A stretch of 64,000 bases of DNA, taken from assembly GCF_003944715.1 (NCBI RefSeq), contig NZ_RWIT01000008.1, forward strand, positions 62,001 to 126,000, in the 5' to 3' direction. The notes beneath the pieces were generated by a model. That model did not search any database and was not told the DNA's origin. It worked only from the letters and a program-made list of their open reading frames with translations. Source of the DNA: Hymenobacter rigui. Lineage in GTDB: Bacteria > Bacteroidota > Bacteroidia > Cytophagales > Hymenobacteraceae. Positions 16,585 through 25,201 of this stretch are shown one piece after another. Each line of letters opens with the position of its first letter. The stretch's first letter is position 1. The position numbers and the translations under genes were made by a program.

Positions 16585-18060
16585 ATGCTTCCCTACCAAA
16601 CGCTCCTTCCCCTGCAGCGCGGCGCCTCGCCCGGTCTGCCCCAGCAGATTGCCGCCGGCCTTATTGACCTGATCCGGCGGGGCGTACTGCCGTTCGGGGC
16701 GCGGTTTCCGGGTGCCCGGCAGCTGGCTGGGCAGCTCGGGGTGAACCGGCAAACGGTGGGCCTGGCCTACGAGGAGCTGCAGGCGCAGGGCTGGCTGGTG
16801 CAGCGGCCCCGCACCGCGCCGGTAGTTTGCGCGCAGCTGCCCGAGGTGCCGGGCCAACCTTTGCCGGTTGCCGCCGGGCAATTCCCGGCCCGTGCTGCTT
16901 TTCAGTTTACCAAAACAGCGGCGGCCCCGGCCGGACAGTTACCCGCCCAATCAACCCTGGTGCTCGATGGCGGCTCGCCCGATGCGCGGCTGGTCCCGCA
17001 TGCCTTGCTGGCGCGTAACTACCGATTGGCCTCCCGCGGGGCTGCCCGCCGTCCGCATCTGCTGGGCTACGCGGCCCCCAACGGGGTGCGGCGCCTGCGT
17101 GAGCAGCTGGCCCGCTACCTGCACGACACGCGCGGCGTGCCCGCCACGGCCGACCATGTGTTCGTCACCCGGGGCAGCACCATGGCCTTCTTTCTGCTGG
17201 CCCAATTGCTGGTGCAGGCTGGCGATACGGTGGTGGTGGCCGCGCGCAGCTACGCCGAGGCCGATGCCATTTTTCAAAGCCGCGGGGCCCGGCTGGCGCG
17301 GGTGGCCGTGGACGAGCACGGGCTGGTGCTGGATGAACTGGAAGTCCTCTGCCGGCGGCAGCCGGTGCGGCTGCTCTACGTAACGCCCCACCACCACTAT
17401 CCCACCACCGTCACGCTGTCGGCCGCGCGGCGGGTGCGGCTGCTGGCCTTGGCCGAACAGTACGATTTCATTGTGCTGGAGGATGACTACGACTTCGACT
17501 ATCACTACGCCGAAGCACCCATCCTGCCTCTGGCCAGCGCCGACCGGCGCGGGCGGGTCATCTACACCGGCTCGCTGAGCAAGGTGCTGGCCCCGGCCTA
17601 CCGCATCGGCTACGTGGTGGCCCCGGCGGAGGTGCTCGCGGCGCTGGCCCCCATCCGGGTACTGGTAGACCAGCTGGGCGACCCGCTGCTGGAAACGGCC
17701 GTGGCTGAGCTGTTGGCCGACGGTACGCTGCACAACCACCTGGCCCGCTCCCGGCAGCAGTACCAGCATCGGCGCGACGTATTCTGCGCGGCGTTGCAGG
17801 CGCGGCTGGCCCCGTGGTTTACCTTCGTGCCGCCCGCCGGGGGGCTGGCCGTGTGGGGGCGTTTTGCGGCGGGCGTCGACCTGCCGAAGCTGGCGCAGCG
17901 CTGCCAGGAGCTCGGGCTACTGATCAGCGACGGGCGGGCCTACCAGCTGCCGACCGAACCCCAACCCTCGCACCTGCGCCTGGGCTTTGCCGTGCTTACG
18001 CCCGCCGAGCTGGAGCGCAGCGTGCGAATACTCGAAACGGCTTTGCGCGCGCTGCATTAG
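16585..18060 (+). CDS. MocR/PdxR-type regulator (GntR wHTH + aminotransferase-like domain)
   Basis: 491 residues from the ATG at 16585; the open frame upstream overlaps the terminator and has no family features. Residues about 15-75 are a GntR winged helix (IRRGVLPFGARFPGARQLAG, LGVNRQTVGLAYEELQAQGW). Residues about 120-490 are a fold-type I PLP aminotransferase-like domain with EDDYDFDYHY and the PLP lysine in TGSLSKVLAP. MocR proteins bind DNA as dimers and sense PLP or an amino acid; typical targets are pdxST or amino-acid genes. Its target is not visible: the convergent neighbour ends only 6 bp away. Confidence 0.9.
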   Translation: MLPYQTLLPLQRGASPGLPQQIAAGLIDLIRRGVLPFGARFPGARQLAGQLGVNRQTVGLAYEELQAQGWLVQRPRTAPVVCAQLPEVPGQPLPVAAGQFPARAAFQFTKTAAAPAGQLPAQSTLVLDGGSPDARLVPHALLARNYRLASRGAARRPHLLGYAAPNGVRRLREQLARYLHDTRGVPATADHVFVTRGSTMAFFLLAQLLVQAGDTVVVAARSYAEADAIFQSRGARLARVAVDEHGLVLDELEVLCRRQPVRLLYVTPHHHYPTTVTLSAARRVRLLALAEQYDFIVLEDDYDFDYHYAEAPILPLASADRRGRVIYTGSLSKVLAPAYRIGYVVAPAEVLAALAPIRVLVDQLGDPLLETAVAELLADGTLHNHLARSRQQYQHRRDVFCAALQARLAPWFTFVPPAGGLAVWGRFAAGVDLPKLAQRCQELGLLISDGRAYQLPTEPQPSHLRLGFAVLTPAELERSVRILETALRALH

Positions 18061-18066
18061 CCGGGG

Positions 18067-18690
18067 CTACTGCAACCCGGCTGCCGAATGGGGGCCCGGC
18101 GCGTACTGCATTTCCCGCATCGTGGCGGCGGCCACCTCCGGCCCTAGCAGGCGGCTTACCACGTGCAGGGCCATGTCGATGCCGGCCGAGATGCCGGCGG
18201 AGGTAATCACCTGGCCGTTGTCGGTCCAGCGCTGCTCCGGGGCCACGGTGGCGGCGGGCAACAGCTCCTGCAGCTGATGGGCCACGGAGTAGTGGGTGGT
18301 GACGGTGAGCCCGTCGAGCACGCCGGCCTTGGCCAGCACGAAGGCTCCCGTGCACACCGACAGCACCAGCTCGGCCGTGCGCATGTGCCGGCGCACCCAG
18401 TTTAAAATCACCTCGTTGTGCATCTCCCGGCGGGTGCCCAGCGGGGTGCCGTCGGCCAGCAGGCTCGCCCCACCCGGTATCAGAATGATATCCGCGTCGG
18501 GGTGATCCTGTAGTCGGTAAGTGGGGTTCACTGACAGGCCGTTGCGGGCGAAGACGGGGCTGTGCTCGGCCACGGTAAACACGTTAAAGGGACGCTTGCC
18601 GTCGACCTCGGTGACGGCGAATACCTCGAACGGGCCGGCGAAATCCAGCACTTCAACGTCGTGAAACAGCAGAATGGCAACTTGGTACAT
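18067..18690 (-). CDS. DJ-1/PfpI-family protein (GATase1-like)
   Basis: 207 residues from the ATG at 18690 (MYQVAILLFHDVEVLDFAGP), the usual start of the family; the frame is open for 65 codons upstream without family sequence. The nucleophile elbow LSVCTGAFVLAKAG holds the reactive Cys, and ILIPGGAS and TSAGISAGIDMALHVVSRLLG are the other conserved blocks. Members act as isonitrile hydratases, glyoxalase-like enzymes or, when fused to AraC, regulators; no AraC domain is present here. It converges with the MocR gene. Confidence 0.85.
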   Translation of the reverse strand: MYQVAILLFHDVEVLDFAGPFEVFAVTEVDGKRPFNVFTVAEHSPVFARNGLSVNPTYRLQDHPDADIILIPGGASLLADGTPLGTRREMHNEVILNWVRRHMRTAELVLSVCTGAFVLAKAGVLDGLTVTTHYSVAHQLQELLPAATVAPEQRWTDNGQVITSAGISAGIDMALHVVSRLLGPEVAAATMREMQYAPGPHSAAGLQ

Positions 18691-19083
18691 GGGAGAATAG
18701 GGTAGGAGAGTTAGCAGGTAATCGGCGCTGGAGTATGGCTTGCCGTAGAGTAAACCGTAATGCAGCGCCGGTTCCGTCTGCAAAGGTGGGACCGGTGGCG
18801 GGTGCGCCACCCAGCCAGTTGCCGGAAAAGTGTCCCGCCAGCTGTAGCCCGAGTTGGGCCGCTTGTTCCGGGTGCCGGTCCGCATTGCCTGCGTTGTACA
18901 CCGGCCGGGCCGGTGTGTATGACCGGCTTCCGGTAATATATTGAGACTGATACAGCTTCTGTTTCAACGTATTCTTCCTTTATGCGCGTCAGCCCGGAAA
19001 GCAGGCAACTTGGGCCGCGCATGCAACCTGCGCGCCGCCCGCTGCCTCTTGTGGCAGGTATTTCTTTTTGACGTATTCGCGTG
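18691..19083. other. 393-bp divergent intergenic region
   Basis: Separates the DJ-1-like gene (leftward) from a lipoprotein gene (rightward). It contains one notable element, a 19-bp perfect palindrome at 18898-18916 (ACACCGGCC-G-GGCCGGTGT). No open frame here has coding character. Confidence 0.4.
18898..18916. promoter_or_regulatory. 19-bp perfect palindrome, possible operator
   Basis: ACACCGGCC and GGCCGGTGT flank a single G. The position midway between divergent genes suits an operator, but GC-rich palindromes also arise by chance in this genome. Confidence 0.3.
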
Positions 19084-19788
19084 ATGCTCCCTACTTCCTC
19101 CCCGCCGGTGCTGCTGGCCCTGGCCCTGCTGGTGGCCGGCTGCCGCAAGGAAAAACTGGAAAACTGCCCCGGTCAGTGCACCGTCATCACCGGGCAGCTG
19201 CTCACCAGCGGCCTGCAACCCCTGGCCGGAGCTCCCGTTACGGCCCGCTGGCACAGCGGCCAAGGCTACTCCGCGCCCCGGACCCGAGCCCGCGCCACCA
19301 CCGATGCCAACGGCCGCTTTCAGGTGAGCTTCTACGTGAAGGAAGACGAACGGCAGCAGGGCTACTTCGACCTGATGTACGAGGTCAGCAAGAGCCGCTA
19401 CTACGTGCTCGGCAACACCGACGGCCCGGATACGGGGGCGGCGGGGCGGCGGCGCGACACCACGTATCACCTGCCTCCCTTCCTGATTCCGCGCAAAGCC
19501 TACGTGAAGCTCACCGTGCCCAACCCCGACCAGATCCAGGACTACTTTGCCGTGAGTTTCACCAGTGCCCACCTGCACGAGCTGCAGGTTACGCCGCAGT
19601 CCATTGGGGGCGGGAGCTCAGTGGGAATTCCCCGGCAGGGCACCCCGTTTACTACGCTCCTGGAAGTAGCCGGCGACCAGAAAATCTACGTGCAGGCCAC
19701 GCGTGGCAGCAACGGCGCGTACGTGCGCACCCTGGATTCCCTAATCGTGTCGGCCGATGTTACCCGGGAGCTCACCGTGCGCTACTAA
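19084..19788 (+). CDS. lipoprotein of unknown function
   Basis: 234 residues, with a GTG one codon earlier as an alternative start. The lipobox LVAGC gives an N-terminal lipidated Cys near residue 20. Residues about 35-100 have the look of a carboxypeptidase-regulatory-like beta-sandwich (TGQLLTSGLQPLAGAPVTAR, TTDANGRFQVSFYV). The rest is beta-rich with no family I recognise. It is probably exported and anchored in an outer or inner membrane. It is not obviously linked to its neighbours. Confidence 0.7.
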   Translation: MLPTSSPPVLLALALLVAGCRKEKLENCPGQCTVITGQLLTSGLQPLAGAPVTARWHSGQGYSAPRTRARATTDANGRFQVSFYVKEDERQQGYFDLMYEVSKSRYYVLGNTDGPDTGAAGRRRDTTYHLPPFLIPRKAYVKLTVPNPDQIQDYFAVSFTSAHLHELQVTPQSIGGGSSVGIPRQGTPFTTLLEVAGDQKIYVQATRGSNGAYVRTLDSLIVSADVTRELTVRY

Positions 19789-19841
19789 GTACAATAGGGG
19801 AGGCCGGCGGACAGGTGGAAGGCGCAGCTGATGGTTGCCAC

Positions 19842-20261
19842 TCAGGCGCGGGCGGGGCGCCACAAAGGCCCCACGGCCAAAAGCAGCACGGCCACGTTGA
19901 ACACCGCGTTGGAGGCGTTACCGGAGGCTATCGAGCCTGCGCTGTCCAGTACAAACCAGCTGAGCACGCCCAGGAGCACGGCGCGGCGCACGGCTTCCGG
20001 AGCGTGGTCGTACACGCTGGTGGCCAGCAGCCAGATCATCACGCCCCACCCCACCAGAAAGCCCCCGGTAAGCGCCGCTAAAAACTGGGTATCGGGGTGG
20101 GTGAAGGTGGTGCGGCCGTCGAGGGGCCAGCTGAGCAGATCCAAGGTGAAACGGGCGGGTTCCGCAGTGGCCGCCCTGGTGCCGAGCGTGAAGACGGGGC
20201 CGAAAATACCGACGACAATGGCCGTAATTTTCAGCCAGAACCGGTGAAACGAGTGAGACAT
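19842..20261 (-). CDS. small integral membrane protein of unknown function
   Basis: 139 residues with four hydrophobic segments: KITAIVVGIFGPVFTLG, FLAALTGGFLVGWGVMIWLL, AVLLGVLSWFVLDSAGSIAS and AVFNVAVLLLAVGPLW. I do not recognise the family. It lies 61 bp upstream of nothing on its own strand except the divergent-looking spacer to the TetR gene, whose stop is at 20323; the two are in the same direction and might be co-transcribed, with tetR first. Confidence 0.65.
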   Translation of the reverse strand: MSHSFHRFWLKITAIVVGIFGPVFTLGTRAATAEPARFTLDLLSWPLDGRTTFTHPDTQFLAALTGGFLVGWGVMIWLLATSVYDHAPEAVRRAVLLGVLSWFVLDSAGSIASGNASNAVFNVAVLLLAVGPLWRPARA

Positions 20262-20322
20262 ACTGTGCCAGAAAGGTGAATCCGGCGCATAGATACAAGC
20301 GGCCCGACCGCAGTTTTAGACG

Positions 20323-20883
20323 CTACCGTCCATTTCCCGGAAGCGGCGTGCCCAGGGCCTGAATCAAACCCGTCAGGCGGGTAAAATAGGCCGTGAGCCA
20401 CTCCCGCGTGAGGGTGGCCTCGGTCAGCTGCAGATAAAAATTCTCCAGCGCCAGCTGAAAGATGCCGCGCAGTAGATGCGGGGGCAGGTCCAGCCGCAGC
20501 TCCCGGGCCCAGAGCATGATGAAAGCCTCGGCCGGCGGGCCGGAAGCCTGGGTCAGGCAGTGGTGGTACCGCTCGTCCTGCCGGTGCACGCGCAGCTGCC
20601 GCTGAAACAGCAGATCGGTGCGGTGCTCCAGCAGCACCGTCACCAGCTCGGGGCAGATGCTGCGGCAGGCCGCTTCCCGACCGGCCAGCTGCTGCGCCCG
20701 CGCCACGTGGTACTCCAGCAGCTGCTCCAGGAACACGTCCAGATCGGCGAAATGGTGATAAAACGAGGATTTGCTGATGCCCACCTTCTGGGCCAGCACC
20801 TCCACTTTCAACCCCTGGGGGCCGGTAGCGGCAAACAGCTCATAGCCCGTCTGCCGCCAGATGGTAGTCGGATCTTGTCGCAT
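20323..20883 (-). CDS. TetR/AcrR-family transcriptional regulator
   Basis: 186 residues. The N-terminal HTH is typical: GYELFAATGPQGLKVEVLAQ then KVGISKSSFYHHFADLDVFL. The C-terminal ligand domain is not recognised beyond a general helical pattern. A 15-bp palindrome CCTACC-GTT-GGTAGG begins 18 bp before its start codon, which suggests autoregulation. The next gene in the same direction encodes the four-helix membrane protein, a likely target. Confidence 0.88.
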   Translation of the reverse strand: MRQDPTTIWRQTGYELFAATGPQGLKVEVLAQKVGISKSSFYHHFADLDVFLEQLLEYHVARAQQLAGREAACRSICPELVTVLLEHRTDLLFQRQLRVHRQDERYHHCLTQASGPPAEAFIMLWARELRLDLPPHLLRGIFQLALENFYLQLTEATLTREWLTAYFTRLTGLIQALGTPLPGNGR

Positions 20884-20900
20884 CGTTCCCGCGAAGATAG

Positions 20901-20915
20901 CCTACCGTTGGTAGG
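20901..20915. promoter_or_regulatory. TetR-type operator palindrome
   Basis: CCTACC and GGTAGG are exact inverted repeats around GTT. TetR/AcrR operators commonly show this TACC-nnn-GGTA core. It sits between the tetR start (20883) and the end of the GH13 gene (20941). Confidence 0.6.
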
Positions 20916-20940
20916 TGCCCTTATGCCGGCCGCACCATGG

Positions 20941-22779
20941 CTACTGCCCCAGCACCAGCCCGCTGAGGGGCGGCACCTCGGCGGTGGCTCCGCTGGTGCG
21001 GGCCTGGGTGAGCAGGTTGGTCCAGCGGCCGGCGGCGGGCAGCCGGAAGGTGGCCGGGGCCGCGCCCATGTTGAAAAGCACCACAATCTGCCGGCTGGGC
21101 TGCTGCTTATCGTAACGGCGGTAGGCCAGCTGGCCACCCTGGGCGGTCAGGAATTCCAGCTCGCCGGTGCGCAGCACGGGGTGGGTTTTGCGCAGGCGGA
21201 TGAGCTGCTGGTAGTAGGCAAACTGCTCCTTATTAAAGCCGATGGGGTCGGTGGGGCTGGGGCCGGGCTGGTAGTTGTGGCGGGTTTCGGGCTCGAACGA
21301 CAGGCCCGGCCAAGTCAGGGGCTTGCGGCAATCGGGGTCGTCGGCGCCCCACATGCCCATTTCCTCGCCGTTCCAGATTTGCGGGGCGCCCAGGCTGGTG
21401 TACTGGTGCAGCAGGTAGAGGCGCAGGCGCTGGTAGGTTTCGGCGTCGGGCCGGCTGGTGCGGTAGGCCGGGTCGTCGTGGGGCGTGGCGCGCAGCTTGT
21501 ACTGGTTGGGGTTGTAGAAGTCGGAGAGCAGGCGCGGGGTATCGTGGCTGGAGCTCACGTTCATCATGGCCTGGCGGGTGGCCACCGGCAGGCGGTTCCA
21601 CTGCAGCTGCAGACTGTCGCGCAGCCCGGCCGCGTCGAGGTGGTCGGCGGTATTTTTGGCGAAGAAGCTGCGGGCCGGGCGGTAGGCCTGGTAGAACATC
21701 ACGGCATCGAACACGCCGGCCGCGCCGGTGTAGGGCACCGGATTCATGAGCCGGCCCGGAAACGCCTCCCACCAGATTTCGCCCACCAGGTAGGCCTGCG
21801 GGTTGATGCCCTTCACGAACTGGTGGTACTCGCGCCAGAAGCCCATCGGCAACTGGTCGGCCACATCGAGGCGGTAACCGTCGAGGCCGCGCGTTACGTC
21901 GCCGTCGGGGGCCAGCCAGCGCCGGGTGGTGGCCAGCACGTGGGCCTTGGCACCGGGGTTCAGTTGGCCCTCATAGGGGTGGCCGCTGCGGCGCGGCACG
22001 GGCACATCTATTTTCTTGATTTCGGGCAGGCTGGGTACACCCGCCCAGCCGGTGTAGGCAAACTCGTTGGGCGCGGTGGCCGGGTTGTCGAAGGCGTCCA
22101 CGGCGTACCAGTCGCGGAAGGCCGACTGCTGCTGGCGCTGCACCACATCCTGCCAGGCCCAGAACTGGGTGCCGGTGTGGTTCCAGGAATAGTCCAGAAT
22201 GAGGCGCATGCCGCGCCGGTGGACCTCGGCAATGAGCTTGAGAAACAGCCGGTCGGCGGCCGTCCAGCGCCAGGTGGCGGGGTCATTGGGATTTTCCTGG
22301 GCCATCAGTCGCAGGTCACCGGCCGGGTCGGGGCCGAAGTTGACGTCCACGTGGTGGTAGTGGCGGGCGTCGTACTTGTGCAGGGAAGGCGCGTCGTTGA
22401 TGGGGTTCAGAAACAGGGCCGTCACGCCCAGCTGCTGCAGGTAGTCGAGCTTGTCGAGCACGCCCTGCAGGTCGCCCCCGAAGCGGCGCAGCGTCATGTT
22501 GTCGTTGTGCGAAAGGCCGGCCGCTTTGGCCCAGGGCTCGGGCGCGTACCAGTTGTGGGTCCAGGGCGTCACCGACCAGCCGGCCGGCACTGGCAGCACC
22601 CCGGCCATGGTGGCGGGCGTGGGGTCGTTGGTGGGGTCCCCGTTGGCGAAGCGCTCCACGAAAATCTGGTACCATACCGCGTCGCGGGCCCAGGTGGGCG
22701 GTGTGGGAGTGGCGGCCCGGGCCGCCGCGGGGGCCGCCAGCAAAGTCAGCAAGGGCAGTAAACGGAGAATATTTTTCAT
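20941..22779 (-). CDS. GH13 alpha-amylase-family enzyme (neopullulanase-like), secreted
   Basis: 612 residues with signal peptide MKNILRLLPLLTLLAAPAAA. The (beta/alpha)8 barrel carries all GH13 regions: DYSWNHTG, the nucleophile Asp in GYRLDVAD, the acid/base Glu in LVGEIWWEA, and the transition-state His-Asp in SSHDTPR. A C-terminal beta domain follows. Members hydrolyse alpha-glucans such as maltodextrin or pullulan. The start AVWYQIFVERFANGDP is the form of Bacteroidota neopullulanases and cyclomaltodextrinases. It lies 56 bp after the GH92 gene on the same strand, but a perfect hairpin between them may limit read-through. No SusCD lies beside it. Confidence 0.93.
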   Translation of the reverse strand: MKNILRLLPLLTLLAAPAAARAATPTPPTWARDAVWYQIFVERFANGDPTNDPTPATMAGVLPVPAGWSVTPWTHNWYAPEPWAKAAGLSHNDNMTLRRFGGDLQGVLDKLDYLQQLGVTALFLNPINDAPSLHKYDARHYHHVDVNFGPDPAGDLRLMAQENPNDPATWRWTAADRLFLKLIAEVHRRGMRLILDYSWNHTGTQFWAWQDVVQRQQQSAFRDWYAVDAFDNPATAPNEFAYTGWAGVPSLPEIKKIDVPVPRRSGHPYEGQLNPGAKAHVLATTRRWLAPDGDVTRGLDGYRLDVADQLPMGFWREYHQFVKGINPQAYLVGEIWWEAFPGRLMNPVPYTGAAGVFDAVMFYQAYRPARSFFAKNTADHLDAAGLRDSLQLQWNRLPVATRQAMMNVSSSHDTPRLLSDFYNPNQYKLRATPHDDPAYRTSRPDAETYQRLRLYLLHQYTSLGAPQIWNGEEMGMWGADDPDCRKPLTWPGLSFEPETRHNYQPGPSPTDPIGFNKEQFAYYQQLIRLRKTHPVLRTGELEFLTAQGGQLAYRRYDKQQPSRQIVVLFNMGAAPATFRLPAAGRWTNLLTQARTSGATAEVPPLSGLVLGQ

Positions 22780-22802
22780 CGATACGGAAAAAAAGACAAC
22801 CA

Positions 22803-22827
22803 GCCGGGCGGGACCGTCCCGCCCGGC
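22803..22827 (-). terminator. perfect palindrome between GH92 and GH13, possible terminator
   Basis: GCCGGGCGGGAC and GTCCCGCCCGGC (12-bp arms, one-base centre) lie in the 56-bp gap. On the minus strand seven T follow after eight bases (TGGTTGTC), so termination is plausible but the T-run is displaced. Confidence 0.45.
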
Positions 22828-22835
22828 ATCGGCAC

Positions 22836-24986
22836 TTAGAATACTAGCCGGGCCCCGCCCCGCACCAGCGCCTGGTGGGGCACAGTGGGCGTGGTCAGTA
22901 CTGTGTCATTCAACGAAATACGGCCCGTGTGGTCGGCGTTGTTCCGGGTAATAGTCAGCGTTTTGCCGCCGCCTACGTGCACTACGGCCCGGCTTACCAG
23001 GGGGCGGCCCAGCACGTAGTCGCCCGCGGCCGGATTGACCGGGTAGAAGCCCAGTACGGCGAAGATGTACCAGGCCGACATCTGCCCGCAGTCGTCGTTA
23101 CCGGTGAGGCCGTCCGGGGTGTTGCGGTAGAACTCCCGGCAGATGCGCGCCACCAGGGCCGGGCCCCGGGCGGGCGTGTCGGAGTAGGCGTAGAGGTAGG
23201 GCACGTGCTGGTCGGGCTCGTTGCCGTGGGCGTACTGGCCGATGAGGGCCTCCTGGCCCAGATGCTTGTTGGCCCCCGTGGCCCGGATGCTGAAGAAGCT
23301 GTCGAGCTGAGCGGTGAAGGCCCCGCGGCCCCCCAGCAGGCGGGTGAGGCCCGCCACGTCGTACTGGGCCGGCGTCCAGAAGTACTGCCAGGCGTTGGCC
23401 TCGGTGTAGTCGCCGGGGTTGTTCATGGGCGAGGTGGCTTCCAGCGGGCGGAAGGGCGTGCGCCAGCGGCCCCGGCTGTCCCTGCCCCGCAGCAGGCGGG
23501 TGGCGGGGTCGAAGAGGTTGCGGTAGTAGCCGGCCCGGCGGGCGTAGGTGGCAGCCACGGCCGGCTGGCCCAGCTGCCCGGCCAGCTGGGCCACGCAGTA
23601 GTCGTCCACGCCGTGCTCCAGAGTGCGCGACACGGCCTCGTTGGGCAGGCTGTCCGTAGGGTAGTAGCCGTAGCGGTTCAGCAGCGGCCAGTTGCTGTTT
23701 AGGTGGTTTTCCGTGGTCGACTGCACCATCTGGCGCAGGGCTTCGCGGCCGGAAAAGCCACGGAAGCCCTTGGCGTAGGCGTCGGCCAGCACCGGTAGGG
23801 CGTGGTTGCCAATCATGCAGTAGTTTTCCTGCCCCCAGATGGTCCAGATGGGCAGGAAGCCCGCCGCCCGGCCGTGCGCCAGCATCGACGAGGCGAAGCC
23901 ATCCACCCGCTCGGGCGCAATAAGGGTGTAGAGCGGGTGCACGCCGCGGTAGGTGTCCCAGAGCGAGAGGGTGGAGTAGTAGGCCTTGTGCGGGGCCACC
24001 CGCACCGAATCGTCGGGCCCCCGGTAGCGGCCGTCCACGTCGACCACGTTGCTGGGCTGGATGAACAGCCGGTACAGGCAGCTGTAGAATACTTCTTTCT
24101 CGGACCGCGAGCCGGTAACCTCAATGCGGCTCAGGTACTGGTTCCAGCTCTGCCGGGACTGGGCCACCACCGCCGCAAAGTCCCAGCCCGGCAGCTCGGC
24201 TTGCAGATTCCGGCGGGCCCCGGCCACGCTCACCGTCGAGAGGGCCACCTTAGTGAGCAATGTGCTGTCGGGCAGCGCGAAGCGCAGCAGGTAGCGCGGC
24301 GCGTTGTCGCGGGGGCGGCGGGGCAGCGGCGTAGCCTCCGTGAAGGGCTGGTTGAAGGAGATGACGAAGAAGTATTTGCGCTCCACCCAGTTTTTGGTGT
24401 GGCAGTACCCGCTGATGGTTCGTTGGTTTTCCACCCGCACGGCGCTTTCCAGCACCAGCGAGTCGGTGAAAAAGCGCAGGCCGTGCTGCAAGTCCACCAG
24501 CAGCCGGGCCTGGGCCGTGGGGTAGGTATAGCGGTGCAGGGCTACGCGCTCGGTGGAGGCCAGCTCCACCCGCACCCGGTTGCCCAGCGTCACGGCGTAG
24601 TAGCCCGGCGAGGCCCGCTCGGTGCTCTTGGCGTAGGACTGGCCGAAGTGCGTGGCCGTGTCGGACGTGACGGGCTGCAGCAGCACGTCGCCCAGCTCGC
24701 TGATGCCGGTGCCGCTGGCCCGGGTCTGCGAAAAGCCCAGGATGCGTGGGGCCCGGTACTGGTAGCCGCTGGTGTAGTCCCAGCCTTGGTCCACATTGTC
24801 GGGGCCGGGCTGCACCAGACCAAACGGCCGGCATGGTCCCGGGAAGGTGTGGCCCGTGCCATCGGTGCCGATAAAGGGATTCACGAACCGGGTATAATCG
24901 GGTGTGGCCGACGGGCCTGGCGGGCGGCAGGCCCCCAGCGTCAGCCCCGTCAGCAGCACGAGCAGGAATCGGCAGAATGCATTCAT
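22836..24986 (-). CDS. GH92 alpha-mannosidase, secreted lipoprotein-like
   Basis: 716 residues. The N-terminus MNAFCRFLLVLLTGLTLGAC ends in a lipobox (LGAC). The GH92 signature is present: FVNPFIGTDGTGHTFPGP near the N-terminus, the calcium/catalytic blocks LWDTYRGVHPLY, GNEPDQHVPYLYAY and NDDCGQMSAWYIFAVLG. GH92 enzymes are calcium-dependent exo-alpha-mannosidases (1,2-, 1,3- or 1,4-linked) that trim N-glycans and mannans. Length matches the family. It is divergent from an AraC regulator across 215 bp and probably heads a transcript with GH13. Confidence 0.93.
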   Translation of the reverse strand: MNAFCRFLLVLLTGLTLGACRPPGPSATPDYTRFVNPFIGTDGTGHTFPGPCRPFGLVQPGPDNVDQGWDYTSGYQYRAPRILGFSQTRASGTGISELGDVLLQPVTSDTATHFGQSYAKSTERASPGYYAVTLGNRVRVELASTERVALHRYTYPTAQARLLVDLQHGLRFFTDSLVLESAVRVENQRTISGYCHTKNWVERKYFFVISFNQPFTEATPLPRRPRDNAPRYLLRFALPDSTLLTKVALSTVSVAGARRNLQAELPGWDFAAVVAQSRQSWNQYLSRIEVTGSRSEKEVFYSCLYRLFIQPSNVVDVDGRYRGPDDSVRVAPHKAYYSTLSLWDTYRGVHPLYTLIAPERVDGFASSMLAHGRAAGFLPIWTIWGQENYCMIGNHALPVLADAYAKGFRGFSGREALRQMVQSTTENHLNSNWPLLNRYGYYPTDSLPNEAVSRTLEHGVDDYCVAQLAGQLGQPAVAATYARRAGYYRNLFDPATRLLRGRDSRGRWRTPFRPLEATSPMNNPGDYTEANAWQYFWTPAQYDVAGLTRLLGGRGAFTAQLDSFFSIRATGANKHLGQEALIGQYAHGNEPDQHVPYLYAYSDTPARGPALVARICREFYRNTPDGLTGNDDCGQMSAWYIFAVLGFYPVNPAAGDYVLGRPLVSRAVVHVGGGKTLTITRNNADHTGRISLNDTVLTTPTVPHQALVRGGARLVF

Positions 24987-25156
24987 AAATCGGCAGTAAC
25001 AGCAGAAAGAAGTTCCTCCGGCGCGGGGTACTCTGGCGGCGGGCCGGAGCCGGCCGCTTTTCCCGGAAGGCCCAATGCAAAAGTAGAGGCTGCGTAAAGC
25101 GGGTTTTTCCGCCGGATTGCAAATGCTGACTCTCTATTGAACAGATTGCCGACATA

Positions 25157-25173
25157 TGCGCCCAGTTGGCGCA
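25157..25173. promoter_or_regulatory. inverted repeat in the GH92/AraC divergent region
   Basis: TGCGCC and GGCGCA are exact inverted repeats around CAGTT, 28 bp before the AraC-type start codon. A possible regulator site; AraC proteins more often bind direct repeats, so confidence is low. Confidence 0.25.
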
Positions 25174-25201
25174 AATTCGTAGCACTTTCCGTTGCTCATC
25201 C

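Noticed and set aside
20476..22761. 761-codon plus-strand ORF opposite the GH13 and tetR genes
   Set aside because: Antisense shadow; the minus strand has intact GH13 catalytic motifs and a TetR helix-turn-helix.
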